Source of the DNA: Candidatus Poribacteria bacterium
Lineage (GTDB): Bacteria > Poribacteria > WGA-4E > UBA9662
Length of the DNA: 64,000 bases
Assembly: GCA_012963885.1 (NCBI GenBank)
Contig: DTUY01000182.1
Span: 1 to 64,000 of the forward strand
Reading direction: 5' to 3'
The translations under genes were made by a program, and so were the position numbers. Within the stretch, counting starts at the first letter, position 1; every line of letters begins with the position of its first letter. The notes under the pieces are model-generated. The model saw only the letters and a program-made list of their open reading frames with translations, did not search any database and was not told the origin of the DNA. Below, one piece after another: positions 1 through 8,069 of this stretch.

Positions 1-159
1 TGGTCTTTCCTCCAATGGCCATAGAAGACACTAACGATGAATGAATGTTAACAGATCCTAGCAATTAGAAAATTGATATAGTCGTATGGGTTGCACTTTT
101 GCGGATTCATTCCTCAACTGCATAATTCCTAATAAATATTTAATTTGAACACAGTTTTA

Positions 160-289
160 TAATAGACCTCTTGCATAAGTCAAAGAAATAAAAGTTCGGA
201 GATTTTTAAGCCCACGTATTCAATGAATTTAGGTGCCTCTCGGCTATAGAATTCTGGTGAGTTTTACTACTTATGCAAGAGGTCTAATA
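160..289. mobile_element. MITE-like element, 120 bp with 16-bp perfect terminal inverted repeats
   Basis: The left end GACCTCTTGCATAAGT at 165-180 is repeated in perfect reverse complement at 269-284. The same 5 bases, TAATA, flank both outer edges (160-164 and 285-289), as expected of a target-site duplication. The 88-bp interior has no ORF. Short length, perfect ends and no transposase point to a non-autonomous miniature inverted-repeat element moved in trans; no matching transposase is present in the window. The parental IS family is not assigned. The same structure could also fold as a hairpin in RNA. Confidence 0.75.
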
Positions 290-314
290 ACCTAGTATAA
301 AAGCCCTCTTCGGA

Positions 315-343
315 TTGAGTATCCTGGTCGGTTTGGTTATAAT
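315..343 (+). promoter_or_regulatory. Sigma-70 type promoter for the BNR-repeat gene
   Basis: TTGAGT at 315-320 and TATAAT at 338-343 are separated by 17 bases, and the ATG of the next gene follows at 376 with a GGAGGA ribosome binding site at 364-369. The promoter begins 26 bases after the MITE-like element, so the insertion may have changed upstream control. Motif match only. Confidence 0.55.
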
Positions 344-375
344 ACTGTAACCCTGAGTGGAACGGAGGATTTTGT

Positions 376-1299
376 ATGAATGAAAGAAAGATAGTCTGGC
401 TGCTTTCTGCGGAAGGTATTCTGGACCAAAGTGGCAAACTAATCCCAGATACTCCATTTGGTGAATCATCTATTATTGTTGGAGACGTTGGACAAGATTG
501 TTTGGCCGTCATTGTTGACAATCACGATGTATGGACGTTTGTTTCGCAAACTTGGCAACAGGCTACTTCTGCGAATATTGCTTTGAATTGTCTTTGTTGG
601 ACTGCTGGCAATCGGTTACTTGTGGGTACCGAAAGCGCCCGTTTGGCATGGATCGCCAATGGAGACCTGCACTTTATTGATGGTTTTGACTCGATTGCGG
701 AACGTAAATTTTGGAAGACACCGTGGGGAGGACCTCCTGATGTTCGTTCACTAGCGGTTTCCACGGATGGGACAATATACGCTAATATTCATGTCGGTTG
801 GATTGCTCATTCCAGAGATGAGGGGGGGACTTGGCAAGCCTCTCGAGAAGGCTTAGAAATGGATGTGCATCAAGTGGCTACTCACCCGTCTAGTCCAAAT
901 GAGGTCTTTGCTGCCACAGCTAATGGTTTTTATCTGAGTGGTGATTATGGTCAGACATTTACTCGTCAAGGTAATGGCATGTCCTATTACTATCAGCGAG
1001 CTTGTGCCTGTTTCGCCGATCAGGATATCTATCTGGTTTCTACCTCCAGAGGGCCTCATGGTCAAGCGGGTGCACTACTTTACCGAAGCGGAAATGCTGG
1101 AAGGGACTGGGTTTTAGCCAAAGGGTTACCCAAAAACATAGACAAGAACATAGATACCTTTCAGATTATTATTGTTGACGGAGCCCATGCACTGGTAATT
1201 ATTGAGGATACCATTTTATATGAAACTCGTGATTGGGGAGTAATCTGGAATAAAGTAGGAGACAATTATCCCAGATTATTCGGTGCCCTTGTTTTATAA
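376..1299 (+). CDS. BNR/Asp-box repeat beta-propeller protein
   Basis: A 307-residue protein with Asp-box (BNR) turns of the S-x-D-x-G-x-T-W type: clear at S146-W153 and S188-F195, degenerate at S238-W245. These motifs mark blades of sialidase/sortilin-like beta-propellers, often annotated as WD40/YVTN/BNR-like or exo-alpha-sialidase-like. No signal peptide is visible at the N terminus and no sialidase catalytic set (Arg triad, Tyr/Glu pair) can be recognised, so an enzymatic role is not claimed; binding or scaffolding is more likely. The start is supported by GGAGGA 6 bases upstream. It stands alone, convergent with the sigma factor gene. Function unknown. Confidence 0.8.
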   Translation: MNERKIVWLLSAEGILDQSGKLIPDTPFGESSIIVGDVGQDCLAVIVDNHDVWTFVSQTWQQATSANIALNCLCWTAGNRLLVGTESARLAWIANGDLHFIDGFDSIAERKFWKTPWGGPPDVRSLAVSTDGTIYANIHVGWIAHSRDEGGTWQASREGLEMDVHQVATHPSSPNEVFAATANGFYLSGDYGQTFTRQGNGMSYYYQRACACFADQDIYLVSTSRGPHGQAGALLYRSGNAGRDWVLAKGLPKNIDKNIDTFQIIIVDGAHALVIIEDTILYETRDWGVIWNKVGDNYPRLFGALVL

Positions 1300-1471
1300 A
1301 TTGAGATTATGCCATGACGATGCTACTGGATCAAGGCAATAATTCTACCAAAAAGTATGGATAGGAATAACCAGGGTTAATACATTAGGCAGACAAACTA
1401 ATCGGCTACAGTTCGTCGATGGAAGCGCCATCAAGAGCTAGCTAACGCTCATCGGAGCATCAATTTAGGAC

Positions 1472-2881
1472 TTAGAGTAGCTCTTTAAGGTACTGAATAC
1501 GTGATGCATGACGAAGTTTACGGAGTGCTTCGTCTTCGATTTGTCGAACTCGTTCACGACTAATGTCGAGTCGACGTCCGATCTCTGCCAGTGTGTACTC
1601 TGTCCCATCCCTTAATCCATAGCGCCATTTAATAACATCTTTCTCTCGTTCGGACAGTGTGCTTAGAACACGTTCAAGTGATTCTTTCTCTGAACTCACG
1701 AGTAATTCTTGTTCTGGTAGGGTCTGGTCTTCATCCGGCAAAAGGTCTGAGACTGTCGCGTCCGACGAAGAATCACTAATAGGTGAATCAAGGGACACTG
1801 TACTACGCGTACTCTGCAAAATCTCTATAACACGTGACTCGCTTAGATTTACTACTTCCGCTATTTCTTTCGGGTTTGGATCCCTTTCTAATTCGCGTGA
1901 TAATTTTGACTGCGCTTGCCGAATTGATCTACGGGTTTCGCCAACGTAGCAAGGAATTCGAATAATTTGACTCTGCTGATCGAGTGCGCGTTTAATTGCC
2001 TGCATAATCCACCAAGTGGCGTATGTACTGAAACGAAAACCCCGTTTGAGATCAAATTTCTCAACTGCCTTCATCAAACCAATACTTCCTTCCTGCATCA
2101 GGTCCAGAAAAGAGAGAGAAGATCTGTTAAAGTTATGCTTTTTTGCAATACTGGCAACAAGTAACAGGTTCGCTTCAACAATACACATTTTTGCATATTG
2201 TACTTCTCCAGCAGCAATCTTTAACACTTCCCAGAAGGAGTTAAAAAAATCAAAATTGGACAAATCCTTATCTAGAACGTCAACAATCGCCGGAGAATGA
2301 AAAGTTCCAACTTCAATTTGATACTTTTTAATTTCTATCTCGATACGCTTCAATATAAGATCCAAATCCATAGGACTCCACCAATCTGGATCTTCTTCTG
2401 TTTTGTGTTTCGCTCCGCGACGCCGTTTAATTTTGAGCCGAACGCGTTCGATGATGACTGGTGGCAGTTGCTGAAAAAGCTTAGTGACCTGCTCCTTACC
2501 TCGGTTGAAATCCTGAAAGAGTTCTACTTCTTGTTTTGGTTTTAGCAATGGGGTACGAGCAATTTCTTGCAAATAAGAAAAGGCTTCATCTCTAGTGCCA
2601 TCCATCCCATCTCCAGCTCTCGGCTTATACTTAGAGATAAGATCATCCCCTTCATTAAGATCATCCCCTTCATTAAGATCACCCCCTTCATTAAGATCAC
2701 CCCCTTCATTAAGATCACCCCCATACGTATTACCCAGTGATTCATCCGTTGGTTGACTCAGAATCGGATTTTCATCGTCATACCTTCCTTCAGAATCTGA
2801 TTGACTATAATTTATAGAGCCCTCTTCGAAATCTTGATCACCCGAATCTTCGTGTTCTCTTATTTTTGTTCCCTCAGACAT
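1472..2881 (-). CDS. rpoD: RNA polymerase sigma factor, RpoD/SigA family
   Basis: A 469-residue sigma-70 factor. Region 1.2 lies at about 98-130 ([16 protein letters not shown]), region 2 at about 236-305 with the -10 reading segment [15 protein letters not shown], region 3 at about 315-370, and region 4 at about 400-465 with the helix-turn-helix [19 protein letters not shown]. This is the architecture of a primary factor directing core RNA polymerase to -10/-35 promoters. The segment after region 2.4 reads [10 protein letters not shown] where principal factors usually have IRIPVHM-E, so a group-2 paralogue is possible. The first 95 residues are very acidic and hold a DLNEG repeat encoded by an 18-bp tandem array instead of a recognisable region 1.1. 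Monocistronic, divergent from the pentapeptide gene. Confidence 0.9.
   Translation of the reverse strand: MSEGTKIREHEDSGDQDFEEGSINYSQSDSEGRYDDENPILSQPTDESLGNTYGGDLNEGGDLNEGGDLNEGDDLNEGDDLISKYKPRAGDGMDGTRDEAFSYLQEIARTPLLKPKQEVELFQDFNRGKEQVTKLFQQLPPVIIERVRLKIKRRRGAKHKTEEDPDWWSPMDLDLILKRIEIEIKKYQIEVGTFHSPAIVDVLDKDLSNFDFFNSFWEVLKIAAGEVQYAKMCIVEANLLLVASIAKKHNFNRSSLSFLDLMQEGSIGLMKAVEKFDLKRGFRFSTYATWWIMQAIKRALDQQSQIIRIPCYVGETRRSIRQAQSKLSRELERDPNPKEIAEVVNLSESRVIEILQSTRSTVSLDSPISDSSSDATVSDLLPDEDQTLPEQELLVSSEKESLERVLSTLSEREKDVIKWRYGLRDGTEYTLAEIGRRLDISRERVRQIEDEALRKLRHASRIQYLKELL
2641..2722. repeat. 18-bp tandem repeat, about 4.5 copies, inside the sigma factor gene
   Basis: The unit GATCAYCCCCTTCATTAA repeats head to tail at 2641, 2659, 2677 and 2695, with a 10-base partial copy at 2713-2722. 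The first two units differ from the next two at one base (T/C). On the coding strand it encodes a D-L-N-E-G-(D/G) hexapeptide repeat near residues 55-80. An 18-bp unit keeps the frame, so copy number can change by slippage without breaking the gene. Confidence 0.95.
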
Positions 2882-3017
2882 TTATGTAACTACCTCTAAT
2901 AGGTTTTCCTGTAGATCAATTGTATTTTTAGTAGACATTCTACTTAACTTTATCATAGAATTTGCTAAAGTCCTAGAGTGTATTTTGTAATATATTTGTA
3001 AAAAAATCAACACAACA

Positions 3018-3623
3018 GTGTGCCAAATGAACAAATCTGATGTCCTTAAAGGCTATGAAGCAGGTAACTCTTTCAAAGGTGAAGAATTGATAAGAATAGA
3101 CCTCAGCCACATTAAGTTAGTAAAAGTTGATTTCTCAGAAGCCAATTTACAGTTCGCAGAATTCAAAGACACCAATCTGAGCGAATCTAATTTTAACTAT
3201 GCAGACCTATCTAATGCCAATTTATCAGGTGCCATTTTAAGGAAAGCTTTTCTTGTCGGTGCTAACCTAACTAATGCTAATCTAGAACGAACTGATCTTC
3301 GCGGTGCATTTTTAGGAGGCTCGACGCTTAGCAGTACGAATTTCCGTGATGCTAACTTAAAAGGCGCCATTATCGGATCCCCAAATTGGATTGCACTAGA
3401 TACCTTCAGTGCCCATACTAACTTCGAAGGGGCAAACCTTGAAAATACGATCTTTGGCGAAACAACTCCAAAGGGTGTTTCAATGCTAGGTGCCAAGCTC
3501 ACAAATGCATATCTTTACGAAGTTAACTTTTCCGAATCGGTGTATCACCCACAGCAACTTGAGGAAGCTATTATAAACAAGATTGTACAAAGTTCACCTG
3601 TAAAACCCGCACAACTCAAGTAG
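3018..3623 (+). CDS. Pentapeptide-repeat protein
   Basis: About 200 residues dominated by A(N/D)Lxx repeats from about residue 33 to 165 (for example ADLSNANLSGAIL), the signature of a right-handed quadrilateral beta-helix. Family members are diverse (some protect gyrase by mimicking DNA, others are structural), so no function is assigned. No signal peptide or membrane segment. The frame opens with GTG at 3018 (M-C-Q-M); the ATG at 3027 is an equally plausible start, and neither has a good ribosome binding site. It lies 136 bases from the divergent sigma factor gene and is convergent with the ABC exporter. Confidence 0.8.
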   Translation: MCQMNKSDVLKGYEAGNSFKGEELIRIDLSHIKLVKVDFSEANLQFAEFKDTNLSESNFNYADLSNANLSGAILRKAFLVGANLTNANLERTDLRGAFLGGSTLSSTNFRDANLKGAIIGSPNWIALDTFSAHTNFEGANLENTIFGETTPKGVSMLGAKLTNAYLYEVNFSESVYHPQQLEEAIINKIVQSSPVKPAQLK

Positions 3624-3633
3624 AGACGTACTT

Positions 3634-3661
3634 TTAACCAAAAAGGTTTACAGTTTTTTTT
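3634..3661. terminator. Possible weak terminator between convergent genes
   Basis: A 4-bp stem AACC/GGTT around five A residues (3636-3648) is followed after 4 bases by a run of eight T (3654-3661). The stem is short, so this is a weak candidate for ending the pentapeptide-repeat transcript. Confidence 0.25.
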
Positions 3662-3695
3662 GTGATTTACAAATTTTATTTGCTCTTCGTTAGAA

Positions 3696-5507
3696 TTAAC
3701 GGAGCTGAATTTCGGTTAGTTTCTGGTAAAGACCACTTCTACTAACCAGTTCTTGGTGTGTTCCCCTTTCAACAATTTTCCCTTTACCCAGCACAAAAAT
3801 CTCATCTGCATTAATGATTGTCGAGAGCCTATGGGCAATGATAAATGTTGTTCGTCCTTTCATCAGGTACGATAATGACTCTTGAATAAGTGATTCAGAT
3901 TCGCTGTCTAGTTCAGAAGTTGCTTCATCAAGAAGAAGAATCCGTGGATTCTTAACAATCGCACGGGCGATTGAAATTCGTTGTCTTTCACCTCCTGATA
4001 GGTTAAGACCCGATTCTCCAACTTCCGTTTTGTAACCATTTGGCAGCCCAACAATGAAGTCATGCGCATTGGCTAATTTTGTCGCTTTGATAATCTCAGA
4101 ATCCGTTATGCTCGTTTTGCCGTAGGCGATGTTGGCACTTACGGTTCCAGCAAAAAGTATTGTTTCCTGCGTTACAATTGCAATTTGTTTTCGTAGCGAT
4201 TCTAAACTAAAATCACTTATTCGGTAACCATCAATCAAAATTTCGCCTAAAGTTACCTCATAAAACCTTAGGATTAAATTTACCAGTGTTGTTTTGCCGT
4301 TTCCGCTTGGTCCTACTAAAGCGACAACCTTCCCTGACTCAACACGAAAACTGATGTCGTCGACAACCTTTTCTTGATCGTCGTAGGTGAATGACACGTT
4401 GCGGAACTCGATTTCACCACGTACGAAAGGAAGATTTGGTTCTTTTTTCTGCTCCTGCCTTTCATCTTTAAAATCAAGTATATGAAAAACTCGATCAGCT
4501 GATGCGAGGCTTTGCTGTAAAATTGTATTGAATTGGCTGATGGTCCTTATCGGCTTAAACATCAAACTGATCATGGCGACGTAACCAATAAATTCACCTG
4601 TGCCAAGATTACCGAGAATTACTTGCCTACATCCAAGACCAAAAACTACTACCACTCCGATTGCGCTAATTAACTCAACCAGAGGGCCGAGCAATGAAGT
4701 TAAGCGGATTCGCTTGATTGTAGTATGATATTGGCGTCCTGTAGTATCCAAGAATCTGTCACGTTCAAATATTTCAGCAGTAAAACTCTTAATTATTTGA
4801 GTTCCATATATTGTTTCCTTGAGTTGGGAGGATAGATCCGCCGTATGCTGTTGGATTTCTCCAGACGCATCGCGAATCCTTTTTCCAAACTGATTGACTA
4901 GATACACAAGCGGAGGAAAAATTAACAGTACCAGGATTGTTAGCTTGAAGCTGCTGATTAACATTGCAACTATAAAAACTGGGAGGTAGATAATCGCGCG
5001 TATCACGCTTGAGGTAGAACCGATGGCTCTGTGTAGAGATCTTATATCATCGGTCATTCGGGCAATTAAGTCTCCTGATCGATGATCTTTCAGTATTCCT
5101 ACAGGAGCAAATACAATCTTCTCATAAACTTCGTTTCTCAGTTGAGTAATCAGTTTCAAGCCGACCAGATCCATTAGGAAACTGTTGAAGTAGGAGAAAA
5201 CTCCTTTCACCAATACTAGGCAGAATGCACCTCCTAAAACATATCCGATCAAGTGGAGTGCTATCCGTCGATCTGGAATCGAAAGTGGGATGCCATTAAA
5301 AATTCCGTTAACTTTAAAAAATCCGATGATCAGTGGATTCTCATCAAATGTGTGTGTTTCTATTGATTTTAATGCGTCAATTGTGTTCGCCAGAACTTGT
5401 ATATAGCCAAGATCCCCGATCGCAATTACAAAGGAACAGACCATCGATAAGCAGATCAGACCAATGTAGGTTCTCAGATATTTGGCAAGGCGGTTGAATG
5501 TTTTCAT
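3696..5507 (-). CDS. ABC exporter, fused permease-ATPase (MsbA/lipid-multidrug type)
   Basis: 603 residues: a six-helix exporter membrane domain (about 15-325) followed by an ATPase domain with Walker A GPSGNGKTT (399-407), signature LSGGERQ (503-509), Walker B ILLLDE (523-528) and the switch His in IIAHRLST (about 559). Fused exporters of this type dimerise and push lipids, lipid-linked sugars or drugs across the inner membrane. The gene lies 209 bases downstream of sppA at the end of the exopolysaccharide/SecA run on the same strand, so export of a glycan precursor or lipid A-like lipid is possible, but substrate cannot be read from sequence. A second exporter of the same class is at 26323-28065. 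Confidence 0.9.
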   Translation of the reverse strand: MKTFNRLAKYLRTYIGLICLSMVCSFVIAIGDLGYIQVLANTIDALKSIETHTFDENPLIIGFFKVNGIFNGIPLSIPDRRIALHLIGYVLGGAFCLVLVKGVFSYFNSFLMDLVGLKLITQLRNEVYEKIVFAPVGILKDHRSGDLIARMTDDIRSLHRAIGSTSSVIRAIIYLPVFIVAMLISSFKLTILVLLIFPPLVYLVNQFGKRIRDASGEIQQHTADLSSQLKETIYGTQIIKSFTAEIFERDRFLDTTGRQYHTTIKRIRLTSLLGPLVELISAIGVVVVFGLGCRQVILGNLGTGEFIGYVAMISLMFKPIRTISQFNTILQQSLASADRVFHILDFKDERQEQKKEPNLPFVRGEIEFRNVSFTYDDQEKVVDDISFRVESGKVVALVGPSGNGKTTLVNLILRFYEVTLGEILIDGYRISDFSLESLRKQIAIVTQETILFAGTVSANIAYGKTSITDSEIIKATKLANAHDFIVGLPNGYKTEVGESGLNLSGGERQRISIARAIVKNPRILLLDEATSELDSESESLIQESLSYLMKGRTTFIIAHRLSTIINADEIFVLGKGKIVERGTHQELVSRSGLYQKLTEIQLR

Positions 5508-5716
5508 GTCTAATTTATCTTCTGATGATTAAATTGAATAACGTGCATATGTTCAGCAGCGATTGACTTACATAATACGTGCGGTTGACGTATTTTGAAG
5601 TCTATTAAGCTAGTTTAGTCGATGGCGATCACTAGGTTAGTTCGACTAAGCATAGCAGTTTGTCGATTCTCAAAGTAAGCGGGCGTTTGTATTGTCAGAT
5701 GAAGCTTTACAGGGGG

Positions 5717-6580
5717 TCACTGTGTTGAGAAATTTAATTCATAACGGAATGACGTTGATGGTAGGGTTCTTTGATTCAAACTATTTGTGAGATTAAGAAA
5801 TTTTTCAAGTAACGTTGGTTTTTGTTTAATGCGTGTTACTTTGGGCACTCCTTTGATCCCAACGACATGAGCAGCATGAGCGACTGTGTCTTGCAAATTA
5901 CCGAGTCGATCAATTAATGTCTCCTCAAATGCTTGTTTTCCGGTGAAGATTCGTCCATCGGCAAAAGCCTCGATCTGATCCCGCGTCAGCCGATCGTTAC
6001 GGCTTTCAACAATTGCCTGAATGAATTGAGATCTTACGTCGTCGACAGTTGTTTGAATTAAATCTCTTTCCGCCGGCGTCATATCGCGCTGCGCTGTTCC
6101 AATATCTTTATATTTTCCACTTTTAACGATTTGATATTCAATTCCTATTTTATCGTATAGTTCCTTCATCTTCATAAATTGCATGACGGCACCAATACTA
6201 CCGGTAAGTGTCCCTGGATTTGCGAAGATTTCTTTTGCAGCACAGGCAATATAGTAACCACCAGACGCAGCAGTACTGCCCATTGATGCAAAAATTGGTT
6301 TGTTCTTCAGTTTTTTAAGCTCACTGTAAATCTCTTGGACAGGAGCAACTCCTCCTCCAGGCGAATCAATTCGCAATACGATGGCCTTTACACTGGAGTT
6401 ATCACGATGATGATGAATATGTTTAATAGTTTCTTCTGAATCATTAATTACACCAAGGATCTCAATGACTGCTACTTTATCCCCGATTGTTTCTAGGTTG
6501 ATTAGCATTCGGCCAAAAAATAGCATGAAAATTAAGATTGCACCTGTAATTAAAATAGTATATTTGACTTTGCGAGACAT
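5717..6580 (-). CDS. sppA: Signal peptide peptidase SppA, 36-kDa type (S49 family)
   Basis: 287 residues with one N-terminal transmembrane helix (about 8-27) and a single S49 domain. The Ser nucleophile is in STAASGGYY (S106) and the general-base Lys in SGKYKDIG (K158), matching the Ser/Lys dyad of short SppA; the IDSPGGG motif is at about 71-77. The enzyme cleaves leftover signal peptides in the inner membrane, active site outward. A GGGAGA ribosome binding site precedes the ATG. It begins 15 bases after galU and is the last closely spaced gene of the minus-strand run, fitting with SecA upstream. Confidence 0.92.
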   Translation of the reverse strand: MSRKVKYTILITGAILIFMLFFGRMLINLETIGDKVAVIEILGVINDSEETIKHIHHHRDNSSVKAIVLRIDSPGGGVAPVQEIYSELKKLKNKPIFASMGSTAASGGYYIACAAKEIFANPGTLTGSIGAVMQFMKMKELYDKIGIEYQIVKSGKYKDIGTAQRDMTPAERDLIQTTVDDVRSQFIQAIVESRNDRLTRDQIEAFADGRIFTGKQAFEETLIDRLGNLQDTVAHAAHVVGIKGVPKVTRIKQKPTLLEKFLNLTNSLNQRTLPSTSFRYELNFSTQ

Positions 6581-6595
6581 AACAAAATTTCTCCC

Positions 6596-7477
6596 TTAAA
6601 TTTCTAGCATCTTTGTTGCATACTCCCGAAATTCTGAACCGAATTCCGGATCTGCCAGGGAAAATCTAAAGAACGCTTCGAAATAAGCACGATAATTTCC
6701 AATATCAAACCGTTTTTCGTCATGATCGAGTTTCAGACCAAAAACTCTGCCTTGATCCTTTAATGCAAGCTGAATTGAATCGGTAATCTGAATCTCGTTA
6801 TTTTTACCGGGTTTTGTCTGACGGATATAATCGAAAATTTCAGGAGAAAACACATACCGTGCTGCAACTGCTAAGTTGCTCGGAGCTTTATCAACACTAG
6901 GTTTTTCAACAAGACCCACAACTGAAAAAGCTAGACCTTTCTCAAACTTGGGTGTTCCAATACCATACTTAACAACAGACTCAAATGCGACTTCTTCGAA
7001 TAATACGGTTACATTGGCCTGATTTTCCATGTGTGTTTCTATCAAATTTTCCAATATGTTACTTGTTGGTTTGGACTGGATGATGGAATCGCCTAAACAA
7101 ACAACAAAGGGCTCATTACCAACAAAAGTCTCTGCTTTACTAATTGCGTCAGCTAACCCCTTTGGATGACTCTGGCGTGTATAGAAAAATTCAATATCGC
7201 CATCAACTTCTGAGGTCTGACTGAAATGATCTAAATTTGAATCGAAGTGGTCTTCTAATGTTCGTTTTTTCTGATTTGTGACAATCAGAATCTTGTTAAT
7301 CCCGGTAGCTTGTATTTCTTCCACTACATACTGGATTACTGGTTTGCGACCAACTAATAACATTTCTTTAGGTTGAGACTTTGTTGCGGGTAATAGGCGG
7401 GTCCCAAAACCTGCCGCGGGAATTACAGCTTTTCTCGGTCTTTGTTGTGTTTGATGAATGTTCATCCCTAATATCAC
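6596..7477 (-). CDS. galU: UTP-glucose-1-phosphate uridylyltransferase
   Basis: 293 residues, the usual size for GalU. The nucleotide-binding loop is visible at about 19-31 (PAAGFGTRLLPAT), followed by the conserved QPKEMLL and KPVIQYVVEE segments, then LVEKPS and the KRFDIGN segment near the end. The enzyme makes UDP-glucose from UTP and glucose-1-phosphate, the donor for surface polysaccharides. The frame opens with GTG at 7477, overlapping the stop of the sugar transferase (GTGA), which implies translational coupling; an in-frame ATG at 7465 is an alternative. Its place in a polysaccharide gene run supports the call. Confidence 0.94.
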   Translation of the reverse strand: MILGMNIHQTQQRPRKAVIPAAGFGTRLLPATKSQPKEMLLVGRKPVIQYVVEEIQATGINKILIVTNQKKRTLEDHFDSNLDHFSQTSEVDGDIEFFYTRQSHPKGLADAISKAETFVGNEPFVVCLGDSIIQSKPTSNILENLIETHMENQANVTVLFEEVAFESVVKYGIGTPKFEKGLAFSVVGLVEKPSVDKAPSNLAVAARYVFSPEIFDYIRQTKPGKNNEIQITDSIQLALKDQGRVFGLKLDHDEKRFDIGNYRAYFEAFFRFSLADPEFGSEFREYATKMLEI

Positions 7478-8067
7478 TTAAATATAAAGATACCTAGAAT
7501 AGTGCGAGCAATCCATAACATGTCAGAATAGAAAGTTTGCGTTTTTATGTATTCTAGATCTATCTTCAATTTCTCTGGCATAAGTATATGGATATAAAAC
7601 TGTTCCGGGTCGGATTTACCTCTTAGCTTTTCTTCTTCGTTGCGGTTCATAAATTGGGAAGGTCCGGTGATACCAGGACGCACGTGCAATACTCGTTGCT
7701 GGTTCCGTGTATAGTACTGAACATAAGCTGGGGATTCGGGGCGCGGCCCAATGATACTCATTTCACCTTTGATGATGTTAACTAGTTGCGGAATTTCATC
7801 GAGTTTCCACCGTCTTAGGAAGAAGCCAGTCGGCGTAATGCGAGGATCACAATAAGCAGTAAGTTTTTGACCAAAAAGGTCAGCATTAGCGACCATTGTT
7901 CGGAACTTATACATTTCAAAAATGTGACCATATTGCCCAACTCTCTTAGCCTTGTAGAGGATGGGACCAGGTGATTGTAATTTCACTAATATGGCGACTA
8001 CTAAAAAAATTGGTGATAGGCAGATCAAAGTTGGACCTGCGAATACAAGATCAATGATCCTCCTCAT
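7474..8067 (-). CDS. Undecaprenyl-phosphate sugar-1-phosphate transferase (WcaJ/RfbP C-terminal type)
   Basis: 197 residues, a minimal bacterial sugar transferase with one N-terminal hydrophobic segment (about 8-30) and the family motifs KFRTM, RRWKLDEIPQL and IIGPRPE. Enzymes of this type move a sugar-1-phosphate from a UDP-sugar to undecaprenyl phosphate on the cytoplasmic face, the first committed step of exopolysaccharide or O-antigen repeat assembly. It lacks the extra N-terminal membrane domain of long WcaJ-type proteins, like PglC-type enzymes. It starts 2 bases after the CapD-like gene and overlaps galU by 4 bases, so these three are almost certainly co-translated. The sugar used is unknown; the CapD-like neighbour suggests a 6-deoxy or amino sugar. 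Confidence 0.9.
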   Translation of the reverse strand: MRRIIDLVFAGPTLICLSPIFLVVAILVKLQSPGPILYKAKRVGQYGHIFEMYKFRTMVANADLFGQKLTAYCDPRITPTGFFLRRWKLDEIPQLVNIIKGEMSIIGPRPESPAYVQYYTRNQQRVLHVRPGITGPSQFMNRNEEEKLRGKSDPEQFYIHILMPEKLKIDLEYIKTQTFYSDMLWIARTILGIFIFK

Positions 8068-8069
8068 TT

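Noticed and set aside
2641-2722. Repeat array that could be taken for a CRISPR
   Set aside because: Repeats are only 18 bp, directly adjacent without spacers, and lie in frame inside the sigma factor gene.
3696-5507. Naming this exporter msbA outright
   Set aside because: The family cannot be split by motif; two such exporters exist in the window and neither neighbours lpxK or other lipid A genes.
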